This document shows positions 17,445 to 25,500 of a stretch of 46,350 nt of DNA, piece by piece (the stretch's first letter is position 1; every line of letters starts with the position of its first letter). Source of the DNA: Paenibacillus dendritiformis. Lineage in GTDB: Bacteria; Bacillota; Bacilli; Paenibacillales; Paenibacillaceae. Made by a program: the position numbers and the translations under genes. A model generated the notes under the pieces. That model was given only the letters and a program-made list of their open reading frames with translations. It was not told the DNA's origin and made no database searches. The stretch is from positions 1-46,350 of the forward strand of contig NZ_LDIG01000237.1 of NCBI RefSeq assembly GCF_015845845.1, written 5' to 3'.

Positions 17445-18152
17445 TCAGCGGATCGGGATGTAGATATCATACTGATTATGGGGGGAGGAAGGCGCGAAGC
17501 GCTCATCAAACGATTCGATAATAAGCGCCTCCCTATCCTGCTCATACCCATTCTTCTCCAGCCAGCGGTAAATGGAATGATAGGTCGCATGAACGTGCGC
17601 CCGCTCTAAAGAGCCATAGTGCGTGAAAAGAGCATATATGCGCGCGGGTATGTGCAGTTGAATAAAATCTTCGGGAATCGGTTCAACATGTTCTACCTCT
17701 AAGGTGACATAATAGGTGAACTCTTTGTCCCGATTGTGAGAGAGACCGAGGCGTATGCTGGAATTGACGCATGGAATTTCCTCCTGGCGGCGCAGCAATT
17801 CAAGCCATAGCCTGGGCGCCAAAACCTCCACCTCGCCAAACGCCGTATAGGGAGCCGTAAATTCAAATCCCGAAACCAGGAAAGAAGGCTTACTGATCAT
17901 CTTCCCTCTCCCCTCTGTTTGCTTCCCGACCGGAATGGAGGGAACTTTCCGTTCCGGCAGCACCTGATACCCGCCATGCATCCCGCTCTCGGAGTATAAA
18001 GGCAGCCCCATGGCGCTTAACTCCTGCAGATAGCGCCACATCGTGCGATAAGACACGCCGAACTCATCCGCCAGTTCCTGCACCGTATACCTTTTTTTCG
18101 AATTCAGTTTCATCATCAGTTCGATTAACCGCCTGCTTTTTGCCACGTCCAT
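17445..18152 (-). CDS. HTH regulator with GyrI-like effector-binding domain
   Basis: About 235 residues. The N-terminal winged helix is of the HTH_11/DeoR-YafY type (RYTVQELADEFGVSYRTMWRYLQEL), followed by a C-terminal GyrI-like small-molecule-binding domain (KPSFLVSGFEFTAPY to YDIYIPIR). The sequence AGGGG directly abuts the ATG at 18152. A GTG six bases on (18146) is better spaced and may be the true start. It is divergent from 18255, whose product is a free-standing copy of the same C-terminal domain. The two probably share a regulatory region and may sense the same ligand. Confidence 0.82.
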   Translation of the reverse strand: MDVAKSRRLIELMMKLNSKKRYTVQELADEFGVSYRTMWRYLQELSAMGLPLYSESGMHGGYQVLPERKVPSIPVGKQTEGRGKMISKPSFLVSGFEFTAPYTAFGEVEVLAPRLWLELLRRQEEIPCVNSSIRLGLSHNRDKEFTYYVTLEVEHVEPIPEDFIQLHIPARIYALFTHYGSLERAHVHATYHSIYRWLEKNGYEQDREALIIESFDERFAPSSPHNQYDIYIPIR

Positions 18153-18254
18153 CCCCTGCCATCAATTTTTTTGAACTATGACAGTTTTTGACCAAGTTTA
18201 CTGCTAGCGTAAAGGAGAAAGAAAAAATGATCAAGCCGGGAAGGAGTATGAACG
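18153..18254. promoter_or_regulatory. Shared divergent promoter region
   Basis: The 102 bases contain AACTATGACAGTT (an AACT/AGTT inverted repeat) next to TTTTTGACCAAGTTT. This is a plausible operator for the flanking regulator, with TTGACC as a -35 toward the plus-strand gene. No perfect -10 was found. Confidence 0.35.
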
Positions 18255-18725
18255 ATGACAGGAAGTATTGTGACCAAAGAGGAGTTCAAAATAGCGGGAA
18301 TGGGATGGACGGGCCCTTTTTCGGCCGCGCATGCGATTCCGGGTCTGTGGCGAGAGTTCGCGGAACGCGTGCAAGAGATTGAAAACCGGATCCATCCCCG
18401 CCAATTTGTCGCGGCTAGCCATGACCGCCCGACGGACTTTACGTATTATATCGGTGTGGAGGTGTCTGATCAGGGTCAACTGCCCGATGGAATGATCGGT
18501 CTTACGATACCGACGCAACGGTACGCCCGCTTCACCTTCACAGGTCCCATGACCCAAGTGTCCGATTTCTATATGCGGTGCTTTGACTGGATAAGGAAGG
18601 AAGGCTATGAAAAAAACGTTGCCGTGCTCGGTCTCGAAATCTATGATCAACGCTATCATCCCGCCATTGCCGATCCGGAGCGGGAAACGAACGAGTTCGA
18701 GATCTATATCCCCCTCCAATCCTAG
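18255..18725 (+). CDS. Free-standing GyrI-like/AraC effector-binding domain protein
   Basis: About 156 residues. The GyrI-like fold spans the whole protein: KIAGMGWTGPFS, HDRPTDFTYYIGVEVSD, YARFTFTGPM and NEFEIYIPLQS. These segments align one for one with the C-terminal half of the divergent regulator (FTYYVTLEVE, YALFTHYGSL, QYDIYIPIR), so the two are paralogous domains. AAGGAG is eight bases before the ATG. It has no DNA-binding part and may bind or hydrolyse a hydrophobic cation or xenobiotic. The function is not established. Confidence 0.8.
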   Translation: MTGSIVTKEEFKIAGMGWTGPFSAAHAIPGLWREFAERVQEIENRIHPRQFVAASHDRPTDFTYYIGVEVSDQGQLPDGMIGLTIPTQRYARFTFTGPMTQVSDFYMRCFDWIRKEGYEKNVAVLGLEIYDQRYHPAIADPERETNEFEIYIPLQS

Positions 18726-18862
18726 GGCTCCTTGAGGGAGGCGAAGGAAGGGGAGGCCTTCCCTCCTGCCCGTGAGGCTCCGGTGCCCGCCGGTAAGCCG
18801 GCCGCACTGGAGCCGCTCAGCCAGGCTGCGACGCAGCCCGCCTTCAGCCGTGCCCGTTCCTG
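18726..18862. other. GC-rich hairpin region after effector-binding gene
   Basis: It contains two strong stems, GGAGG...CCTCC (about 18735-18768) and GGCTCCGGTGC...GCACTGGAGCC (18777-18815), without T-tracts. No gene is supported. Confidence 0.4.
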
Positions 18863-18965
18863 TCAATCTACCAGCCAGACCTCGCTCAGGCGGCGGATTC
18901 CCTCATCGATCCGGTCGATCGGAATGCCGCCGAAGCCAAGGAAAAATTCTTTGCGGCTCTCGATT
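18863..18965 (-). pseudogene. C-terminal remnant of MocR/PdxR-type regulator
   Basis: About 32 codons ending in TGA: SRKEFFLGFGGIPIDRIDEG continues to RRLSEVWLVD. This resembles the extreme C-terminus of GntR-aminotransferase (MocR) fusion regulators. Upstream of IIESRK the frame hits TAA, and the sequence switches abruptly to the serine-hydrolase fragment on the other strand. No N-terminal part exists in the window. Confidence 0.5.
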
Positions 18966-19148
18966 ATTTATCAAAGGGCCTTTGGGGAGGCCGACCTGGC
19001 GACGGGCCGGCGGTTGACGACGGGATCGGCCTTTGATTTGGCCTCGCTGTCGAAGCCGTTCACGGCGGCGGGAATCATGGTGCTCGCAGAGGAGGGCAAG
19101 CTGGGCTATGAGAAGGAGAGGAAGGGCTCTCCTTTGTCTAATTATTAA
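18963..19148 (+). pseudogene. Internal fragment of serine hydrolase (class C beta-lactamase-like)
   Basis: IIYQRAFGEADLATGRR followed by the SxxK-containing stretch FDLASLSKPFTAAGIMVLAEEG and GKLGYE. The fold then ends and the frame stops at 19148. The catalytic Ser-Lys pair (SLSK) is visible, but the Tyr motif and the remaining 200 or more residues are missing. Its natural N-terminal continuation is found downstream at 19225-19344 instead of upstream. Confidence 0.7.
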
Positions 19149-19224
19149 GCAATCTTAATAATTAAGTTCAATCAATCGTTGATGGTTTCCGAGGATACTT
19201 ATGGAAAAAGGGGAGTGCGGATAT

Positions 19225-19344
19225 ATGGAGACGAAACGGGAGCGGTTAGAACAATTGTTCCGCAAGTTGGAAGAACAGGGAGGAATGAGCGGGGTCTTCC
19301 TGGCCGCCGAGCAGGGCGGGGATGTCCCTCAAATTCCGGCATGA
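19225..19344 (+). pseudogene. N-terminal fragment of the same serine hydrolase
   Basis: A 39-residue ORF (METKRERLEQLFRKLEEQGG, then MSGVFLAAEQGG and DVPQIPA) with a good site (AAAAGGGGAG, nine bases before ATG). In the family LAAEQGG should run straight into IIYQRAFGEAD, which lies 260 bases upstream at 18963. The piece therefore retains the original 5' end of a gene now permuted and broken. Confidence 0.65.
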
Positions 19345-19349
19345 AGCAA

Positions 19350-19600
19350 TCAATCCGTCTCTGCCCCGCCCTTGCATTCCTTCTCTACGATCCCTTTGAG
19401 CTTCAGGACGATGTTCTTCAATGCCACGACTTCTTCAAAATCGAGCTGGGAATAGTAGCGGTCGATAATGGTTCGCTCGAGTTCCTCCTCCCGGGCGAAA
19501 TGCTCCTCACCGCGCTCGTCCAGACGAACGAAGATTTCCCGGCGGTTGTCCGGATTGATCTCCCGGCAGACGTACTTCGCCTTTTCCAGCTTAATCCGAT
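19350..19600 (-). pseudogene. C-terminal remnant of MarR-family regulator
   Basis: About 80 codons: KLEKAKYVCREINPDNRREI, FVRLDERGEEHF, ending in KLKGIVEKECKGGAETD and TGA. This is the wing (DxRR) and dimerisation helix of a MarR-type protein. The recognition helix and N-terminus are absent. At about 19600 the sequence switches to a plus-strand acetyltransferase fragment. Confidence 0.65.
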
Positions 19601-19604
19601 CAGG

Positions 19605-19927
19605 TCATCGGGGATATTGAACTGCAGAATATCGACAGCATTAACCGAAGCGCCAGCATGCGCATCGCGATTGACGCCCCGGAGAATCAGGGCAGAGGGT
19701 TCGGCAGCGAAGCCATCGGTTTGCTGCTGGAATACGCCTTCGGCATTTTGCAGCTCCATCGGATTGAATTGAACGTATTCGCTTTCAATGAACGCGCCAT
19801 TCACGTCTACGAGAAAATGGGCTTCAAGCGGGAAGGCGTGCAGCGCGACGCCCTGTACTACAATCATGCGTATCATGATTCTATTATGATGAGCATCCTG
19901 GAGCAGGAGTACCGCAACCGCGGATAA
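19605..19927 (+). pseudogene. C-terminal half of RimJ/RimL-type GNAT acetyltransferase
   Basis: QVIGDIELQNIDSINRSASM leads into the acetyl-CoA loop NQGRGFGSEA and the tail NVFAFNERAIHVYEKMGF to EQEYRNRG. The N-terminal half is missing. An in-frame stop precedes QVIG, and the only available internal ATG (19658) lacks a good ribosome binding site and would remove beta strands. I call it a truncated gene, though a short product from 19658 cannot be excluded. Confidence 0.7.
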
Positions 19928-20028
19928 CCCGCCAATCCAGAGTTATGAGCTCCTGATCTATGCCCTCTGGGCCATCGGAATGAAATCATTGGAGTTGGCA
20001 ATAGTAAGAGCCTAAGGAGGTGCCGACT

Positions 20029-20160
20029 ATGGAAAATACGCATGATTATGTCGAGAAGCTGAAGGAGACGCAGGAGAAGGCGGAGCGTAATCAGCAGCGG
20101 CAGGGCAAAGGCTCGCCGGGCAACAAGCTGCCGAACAAGCAGCACAGCACCAATAAGTAG
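20029..20160 (+). CDS. DUF4023-type small protein
   Basis: A 43-residue, highly charged, Gln/Asn-rich peptide: MENTHDYVEKLKETQEKAER then NQQRQGKGSPGNKLPNKQHS and TNK. A near-perfect AAGGAGGTG is six bases before the ATG. I recall the pattern (THxFVEKL..TQ.KAE, G.P..KLPNKQHSTNK) as the short DUF4023 family of Bacillales, perhaps sporulation-associated, with no known function. It is followed by its own terminator. It is below the usual ORF-caller cut-off. Confidence 0.75.
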   Translation: MENTHDYVEKLKETQEKAERNQQRQGKGSPGNKLPNKQHSTNK

Positions 20161-20175
20161 AGGAAAGGCCGAGGG

Positions 20176-20204
20176 GCGAGAGAACGGCCGTATCTCGCTT
20201 TATT
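20176..20204 (+). terminator. Terminator of the DUF4023 gene
   Basis: Stem GCGAGA/TCTCGC with an 11-base loop followed by TTTATT. Confidence 0.6.
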
Positions 20205-20219
20205 CCATCACAACCTATT

Positions 20220-20260
20220 CATCCCCCTTGCTCTGCCTGTCATGCGAGAGCAGGGGGATG
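20220..20260. terminator. Hairpin between convergent genes
   Basis: CATCCCCC(T)TGCTCT pairs with AGAGCAGGGGGATG over 14 positions with a 12-base loop. It lies just after the stop codon of the minus-strand prenyltransferase. No T-tract; possibly an mRNA 3' stabiliser. Confidence 0.5.
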
Positions 20261-20288
20261 ATGCATTGCGGCAAAAAATAAAAAACGG

Positions 20289-21242
20289 CTATATCAGGTT
20301 GAGCAAAATCGCTGCGCCCAGAGCGGCAATACGAGCCACATTCGTGATGATGAAATTTTTGACAGCCAAGACGAAGGTATGCTCCTTGGTCTGCTTCTGC
20401 TGGAAAGCGCGGATATTGCGCTGCACCGGTATCAGCGTGCACAGGACAAGCAGCAGAATAATCGGGTTGACCTTCAAGAAGAACAGGACGATAAGGTCCA
20501 GATAGGAAGCGTAATAGATGATGCGGAACAGGGCCAGCGCATTCGGCTTGCCGATATAAACCGGCAGCGTATAACGCTTATTTTCCACATCGTCTTCCAT
20601 GTCGCAAATATTATTGGCCAGCATAATATTCGCAATGCACAGAATCGCCGGTATGGAAATCAGGAACACCAGCAGCACTTCCATGATGTTGATATCGATC
20701 TTGACATGCCAGTCTTCCAGCCATAAGGCTGCCAGTTGGTGATCTCCCACATGAATATAGGTGGAGATGAAAATGATGACGAACCCCATGAACAACCCCG
20801 AGAACAATTCCCCGAGCGGCATGCGGGAGATCGGTACCGGTCCAAGCGAGTACAAAAAGCCGACCAAAAACGATAATCCGCCCAACAGCAGGATCAGCAG
20901 GCTGGTCTGGAGGAACAGTACAACCCCCGCACTTATCGCGATCGCGAGCAGCGTTATAATGGTGGCGACGACAGTCGATTCCTTCAATTTGAATTGGACA
21001 ATCGCATTATGGACCTCATAGCCGTAGCCATGGGTTTTGATCGCCTTTTTGTAATCGTAATAGTTATTGATGGCCGTAGTCGCCATATCGAAGGACAGCA
21101 GAGAGGCCAGCATCAGCAAGAAATGGCTGAATTCGAAGGATTGGAACCGAAATACGGCATACAGACTGCCGATAAAAAAGGGGATCATGCTGGCTGTTTT
21201 GGTCTGGATCTCAACCAGCTTAAGAAAGCTTTTGATTGTCAC
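20289..21242 (-). CDS. UbiA-family prenyltransferase, MenA-like
   Basis: About 317 residues with eight to nine membrane helices. The two Asp-rich motifs of UbiA enzymes are present: NNYYDYKKAIKTHGYG (first) and NICDMEDDVENKRYTLPV (second). The closest family is 1,4-dihydroxy-2-naphthoate polyprenyltransferase, which makes demethylmenaquinone. A dedicated role in menaquinone supply to the quinol oxidase is plausible but unproven, because it stands alone. The start is GTG at 21242 with AGGAG eight bases before it; the ATG nearby is out of frame. Confidence 0.85.
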   Translation of the reverse strand: MTIKSFLKLVEIQTKTASMIPFFIGSLYAVFRFQSFEFSHFLLMLASLLSFDMATTAINNYYDYKKAIKTHGYGYEVHNAIVQFKLKESTVVATIITLLAIAISAGVVLFLQTSLLILLLGGLSFLVGFLYSLGPVPISRMPLGELFSGLFMGFVIIFISTYIHVGDHQLAALWLEDWHVKIDINIMEVLLVFLISIPAILCIANIMLANNICDMEDDVENKRYTLPVYIGKPNALALFRIIYYASYLDLIVLFFLKVNPIILLLVLCTLIPVQRNIRAFQQKQTKEHTFVLAVKNFIITNVARIAALGAAILLNLI

Positions 21243-21408
21243 GTTTCATACTCCTTTGCATGTACAGCACCCGTAGAGGCATCTTTCTGTTTCGTATCTT
21301 TTCCTCATAAACTTTACCACCAGATCCAAGGCCAGTCCAGTTCCTTAGCATCCCCAAAAAAGCCGTAAAAAAAGCCCGTAGAAACCAAGTCCCCCACGCC
21401 GATTCATC
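21243..21408. other. Intergenic region between divergent genes
   Basis: The 166 bases between the prenyltransferase start and the PPEP promoter are AT-rich with A-runs (21354-21375). No ORF or clear minus-strand promoter was identified. Confidence 0.3.
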
Positions 21409-21437
21409 TTGACAAGCTATTCTATCAATATTACTCT
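21409..21437 (+). promoter_or_regulatory. SigA promoter of the PPEP transcript
   Basis: TTGACA (21409-21414), 17-bp spacer, TACTCT (21432-21437). Predicted start near 21444, about 30 bases before the first aptamer. Confidence 0.65.
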
Positions 21438-21474
21438 AAAGATAGATAGATCACTAGATTTTTCTTCCAATCGC

Positions 21475-21582
21475 ATATCTATCCTAGTGATAAAGGCAAA
21501 CCCATCGAAAGATGGCGACGCAAAGCTACAGGGGCTTCAGCGAGGATGACTCGCTATGCCAGCCAGTTACCGATAGAGATAG
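21475..21582 (+). ncRNA. c-di-GMP-I (GEMM) riboswitch, aptamer 1
   Basis: Conserved blocks in order: GATAAAGGCAAACC, stem CCATC-GAAA-GATGG (GNRA loop), GACGCAAAGC, TACAGGGGCTTCAGCG, then GCCAGCCAGTTACCGAT. The ends pair (TATCTATC with GATAGAGATA) as P1. AGGGGCTT at 21530-21537 can alternatively pair over eight positions with AAGCCCTT (21610-21617), the 5' arm of the following terminator. Ligand binding would release that arm, so termination (OFF) with c-di-GMP is predicted. Confidence 0.92.
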
Positions 21583-21609
21583 CTTGACGTGTCTTTCGCG
21601 AACGTTCCC

Positions 21610-21642
21610 AAGCCCTTCTTACTTCGGTAAGCGGGGCTTTTT
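21610..21642 (+). terminator. Expression-platform terminator of aptamer 1
   Basis: AAGCCCTTCTTAC, TTCG tetraloop, GTAAGCGGGGCTTTTT. It lies between the two aptamers and is competent to stop transcription before the protease gene. Confidence 0.85.
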
Positions 21643-21677
21643 CATTAGGATGGACAGCGAAGCAACCGGTCAACTCC

Positions 21678-21770
21678 GTATTGACAAAGGCAAACCTGTT
21701 GAAAAGCAGGGACGCAAAGCTATAGGGGCTTCAGCGCCGCCAGCGCTCAGCCAGCCAGCTACCAATATTG
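21678..21770 (+). ncRNA. c-di-GMP-I (GEMM) riboswitch, aptamer 2
   Basis: Second full aptamer: ACAAAGGCAAACC, CCTG...GAAAAGCAGG, GACGCAAAGC, TATAGGGGCTTCAGCGC, GCCAGCCAGCTACC. P1 is GTATTG with CAATAT. No T-tract terminator follows. CTCTGC (21797-21802) can pair either with GCAGAG (21834-21839) or with CAGAG in the ribosome binding site (21851-21855), so control of translation is possible. Confidence 0.92.
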
Positions 21771-21866
21771 AAGCAAGCGCCGAACTGCGCGATTAACTCT
21801 GCCACTCCGGATGGAATGGAAAGAATCGCGTAAGCAGAGACGCCGGGCTTCAGAGGAGAGATTGCG

Positions 21867-22520
21867 ATGAAATGGGACAAGCGTCTATTGGGCCTGCTTG
21901 TATTGGCCGCTATCTTGTTCACGGTGCCGGTCTATCCGGTTCACGCCGAGGATGCCATTATCGATAAATTAGTCGTGCTGCCAAGCAGCGATTATAATGT
22001 CAAGGAAGCCGAAGCCATGAAGGAACGGCTGGCCAAGATTCCCGCCCGCATTTTGAACCAGTTGTATGACAAGGGCGTCAAAATCAAGCTGACGAACGAC
22101 ATCATTACGAACGAACCGGAGTTAAGCTATTTGAAGGGCGTTACGCCGCGAGGCTGGGAAGGCACCGGCATGACATGGGACGATGTTCCCGGCGTCAGCG
22201 AGCGCATTGTCGCCGCCCGCATCGGTTACAGCAATAAGGGCCAGGGACACAATTCGTTCAATCTGGAAATTCACGAGACCATGCATGCGGTGGACCGTAT
22301 CGTCTTCAATGAAATCAGCGGCACCGAGGAATTCAAGAACATTTTCAATCAGGAAGCGAATGTCAATTATAACGGGGACGGCTACGTGTCGGTCCATCCG
22401 ACCGAATACTTTGCGGAGACCGCCAGCTTGTATGTATACAGCGACGCCACGCGGGAAGAGCTCAAAAAGACGACTCCGCTCACCTATGAATTTATGGACA
22501 AGCTGTTCGCCAATCCATAA
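21867..22520 (+). CDS. Secreted Pro-Pro endopeptidase (PPEP-2-like)
   Basis: A 217-residue zinc metalloprotease with an anthrax-lethal-factor-like (ATLF) domain. The signal peptide (KRLLGLLVLAAILFTVPVYPVHA) is probably cleaved before EDAI. GVTPRGWEGTGMTWDDVPG is a family hallmark. The zinc site is HETMH (H136, E137, H140) plus a distal Glu in EYFAET (E180/E184). The specificity loop reads SERI (residues 111-114), like SERV of P. alvei PPEP-2 and unlike GGST of Clostridioides difficile PPEP-1. PPEP-2 cuts PLP-PVP, and the convergent neighbour carries two such sites. AGAGGAGAG precedes the ATG. Expression is controlled by two tandem c-di-GMP-I riboswitches. Confidence 0.92.
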   Translation: MKWDKRLLGLLVLAAILFTVPVYPVHAEDAIIDKLVVLPSSDYNVKEAEAMKERLAKIPARILNQLYDKGVKIKLTNDIITNEPELSYLKGVTPRGWEGTGMTWDDVPGVSERIVAARIGYSNKGQGHNSFNLEIHETMHAVDRIVFNEISGTEEFKNIFNQEANVNYNGDGYVSVHPTEYFAETASLYVYSDATREELKKTTPLTYEFMDKLFANP

Positions 22521-22527
22521 CAGACAC

Positions 22528-22570
22528 AGAAGCTCCTTCCGGGCAGATGCCTCGGAAGGAGCTTCTTGTT
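22528..22570. terminator. Bidirectional terminator between protease and surface-protein genes
   Basis: AGAAGCTCCTTCCG pairs perfectly with CGGAAGGAGCTTCT around an 11-base loop. It sits eight bases after the protease stop and 18 bases after the surface-protein stop on the opposite strand. Confidence 0.8.
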
Positions 22571-22588
22571 CATGCAGGCGAGCCTGCC

Positions 22589-25500
22589 TTATGGGTATAC
22601 CCGATCCGGTTGGATGGAATCCCACGTCTCATAACCGTCCTCGGTACGGCTGTACTCGTGGTGGTTCGTCGCCTCCAACACGTCCGTATAGTACCATTTG
22701 CCCGGCTTGTTGTCCGGCCACTGCTTCGCATCGTCATGGATATCGGCTGCCTTCACCTTCCGGTTAAGCACACTGTTGATGAAAGCCATCGCTTCCGCCC
22801 GCGTAATGTACTGATTCGGCTTGAAGGTGCCGTCCGGATAACCTTTAATCCAGCCTTTGTTCGCCGCCGATACGATATATTTCTCCGCCCAATGTCCGGA
22901 AATATCCGAGAACATGCCGTTCGCTTGATCATTGAGCTTGTCGAATCGGGACGCGATCGCTGCGAATTCCGCCCGCGTAATCGATTGGCCCGGCTTGAAG
23001 GTGCCATCCTGATATCCGGTGATGATTCCGGCCCGCTCCATCGTCGAGATATGTTTGTTCGACCAACGCTTCTTCGCTACATCCGAGAACGAATTCTGGT
23101 CGGTCAGATAGTTCACGCGGCTCTCATTCTCCATCAGACGATAGAAGATGGCGGCGACCTCTTCCCGGCTAATCAGATTCTCCGGCTTCACCGTGCCATC
23201 CGGGTAGCCGTTGATGTAGTTGTAGTGATTCTCCATATCCAGCTTCGGCGGTACCGGCGGCAATGGCGGCACCGGAGGCAGCGGCTTCGGCGACGGCGTT
23301 ATTGTCGTGGTGCTTCCTCCCGAACTGCCGCCGGAGCCCGGATCCGGATTGGACGAATTTTTCGTGTAATAGAAAATGTATTCCTGTCCTTCCGCATCGG
23401 TGAACGTGTACGTGTCGCTGGACTTCACCGGCGTATAGCCGGATACCGAGACCGCCGTCAACGTCACTTGTTCTCCCGGCTTGCCGCTCTTCGTCGTCGG
23501 CGCTGCCAGCTGTTTGCCCGTTCCCTGCTCCAGATACTTCACGGTCACCTGTCGGTCCGTCTGGGATGGGTCTTTTTTGTAGAAAATATTCAACATCTGC
23601 TCCGGTTCAGCAGTGAATGTATACGAGTAACTTGGAAGCTCAGGGTGATAGACGGCGCCCGTTACCGTAATCGGAGACGTCCGGTACAGGATTTGCTCGC
23701 CCGCTCTTCCTTTGACTCGCTCGGAGTCTTTCAGCACATGGTTCGTCTCGGCTTCCAGATGGTTAACCGTCAGAAGCTGGATATCGCCATGCTCGCCCTT
23801 CACATAGTAGAACGTATACTGCTGATCAGGAGCCGTCGTAATCGTATAAAGCTCATTGAATTTCAGCGGCGTGTATACGGCGTCTGTAACGGTAATCTGA
23901 TCCGCTCTCAGCCACAGCACTTCCCCGGCCTTGCCGGAATGAGTGGACGGAGCTTGGAGAGCCAGATTCGATTCTTGATCCACGTAGTGAACCGTTACCG
24001 TGTACGTCTCGCCTTCATTAACTTTGTTGTAGTAGAAGGTGTACTCCTGCTCGGTATCTGCTGTAACTGTGTACTCGACGCTATATCGTTCCGGCTTGTA
24101 GACCGCATCCGTCACCGTAATGTCTTCCGCCTTCAGCGTAAGCGCCGACCCCACTTGCCCAATATGCGAAGTGGACTCCTTCAGCGATTGTTCCGTCGCC
24201 CGATCGACGTAATGCACGATTACGGTGCGCTCTTCGCCTGTCGGATCATCTTTGGTGTAGTAGAACGTATACACTTGGTCAGCTTCCGCCGAGAACGTGT
24301 ACTTGTGCGTGGCGTTCAACGGCTTGTAGCCCGCCACTTCTTCCGCCGTCAGCTCGATGGTCTGCCCGGTTACGCCTTCTTTCGTCGTTTCGTCAGCCAG
24401 CACTTTATCCGTACCTTTTTCCAGGTACTTTACTGTTAGCGTCTGACTGCTTCCGACGTAGTAGAAGATGTACTCGTTCGTTCCTGCTTTGAACGTGTAC
24501 TCATACGTCTCGTTCTCCGCTGTGTAACCCGGAATCGGCTTCGCTTCCAGCGTTACCGTCTGACCCGTCACGCCTTCTTTCGTCGTTTCGTCAGCCAGTA
24601 CTTTATCCGTACCTTTTTCCAGGTACTTCACGGTTACGGTCTGCTTCTGGGCCTTGTAGTAGAAGATGTAATCCGGATTTTCGCCGGCCTTCAGCACATA
24701 ATTCACTGATTTTGGCTCTTCCGCCTCATAGCCCGCAATTTCTTCAGCTTTCAGCGTAAGCTCTTCCCCGGTCTTCCCTGTCTTCACGCTTGAGTCCAGC
24801 AGTTCCTTGCCCGTTGCCCGGTCCACGTAGCGAACCTTTACGCTTTGCTCTGTTCCATTGTAGTAGAAGACATGATCCGGATTTTCGCCAGCCTTCAGCA
24901 CATAATTCACTGATTTCGGCTCTTCTGCTTCATAGCCCGCAATTTCTTCAGCTTTCAGCGTAAGCTCTTCCCCGGTCTTTCCTGTCTTCACGCTTGGGTC
25001 CAACAGATCCTTGCCCGTCGCTCGGTCTACGTAACGGACTTTTACGCTCTGATCCTGTGCTGTGTAATGAAAAGTTATCGTTACATCCTTGGCAGGCATC
25101 ACGCCCGTTACATGGCCTTGGTCCACGTTCAGTCCGCTGCCCTCGCTAACCTCGGCACTGGCGAACTCATATCCGGCGAAATTCTTGCTGCTGACATCAA
25201 TGGATTCGCCCGGCTTTTTGTCCGCATCGCTGCGCTCCAGCACCTTGTCTCCCGATTGGTGAACAATCGTAAGCTTGTTAGGGACATCGTTGTAACCGAA
25301 CCAAATAATTGGCGAAGGCTTGCTTACCGTTAAATCAACTTTCGTTGGATTGTCGCCAACTCTCAACGTGTAACCTGGCACTGTTGGCGCAGGTACGGTA
25401 TAGGATTTGCCAACCTCAAGCGCGTCGCTTCCATCCTCCTCGTGGTAACGGCTGTACAGCTCTTGGGCCAAATCCGGACGCTCGACTTCTTGACCGTCGG

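Noticed and set aside
22547-24439. 630-codon plus-strand frame opposite the surface-protein gene
   Set aside because: It mirrors the repeat structure of the real gene, has no ribosome binding site and no family match by eye.
24300-25060. Repeats in the surface-protein gene considered as a CRISPR-like array
   Set aside because: The repeats are coding, long and in frame with MucBP domains; there are no short direct repeats with unique spacers anywhere in the window.
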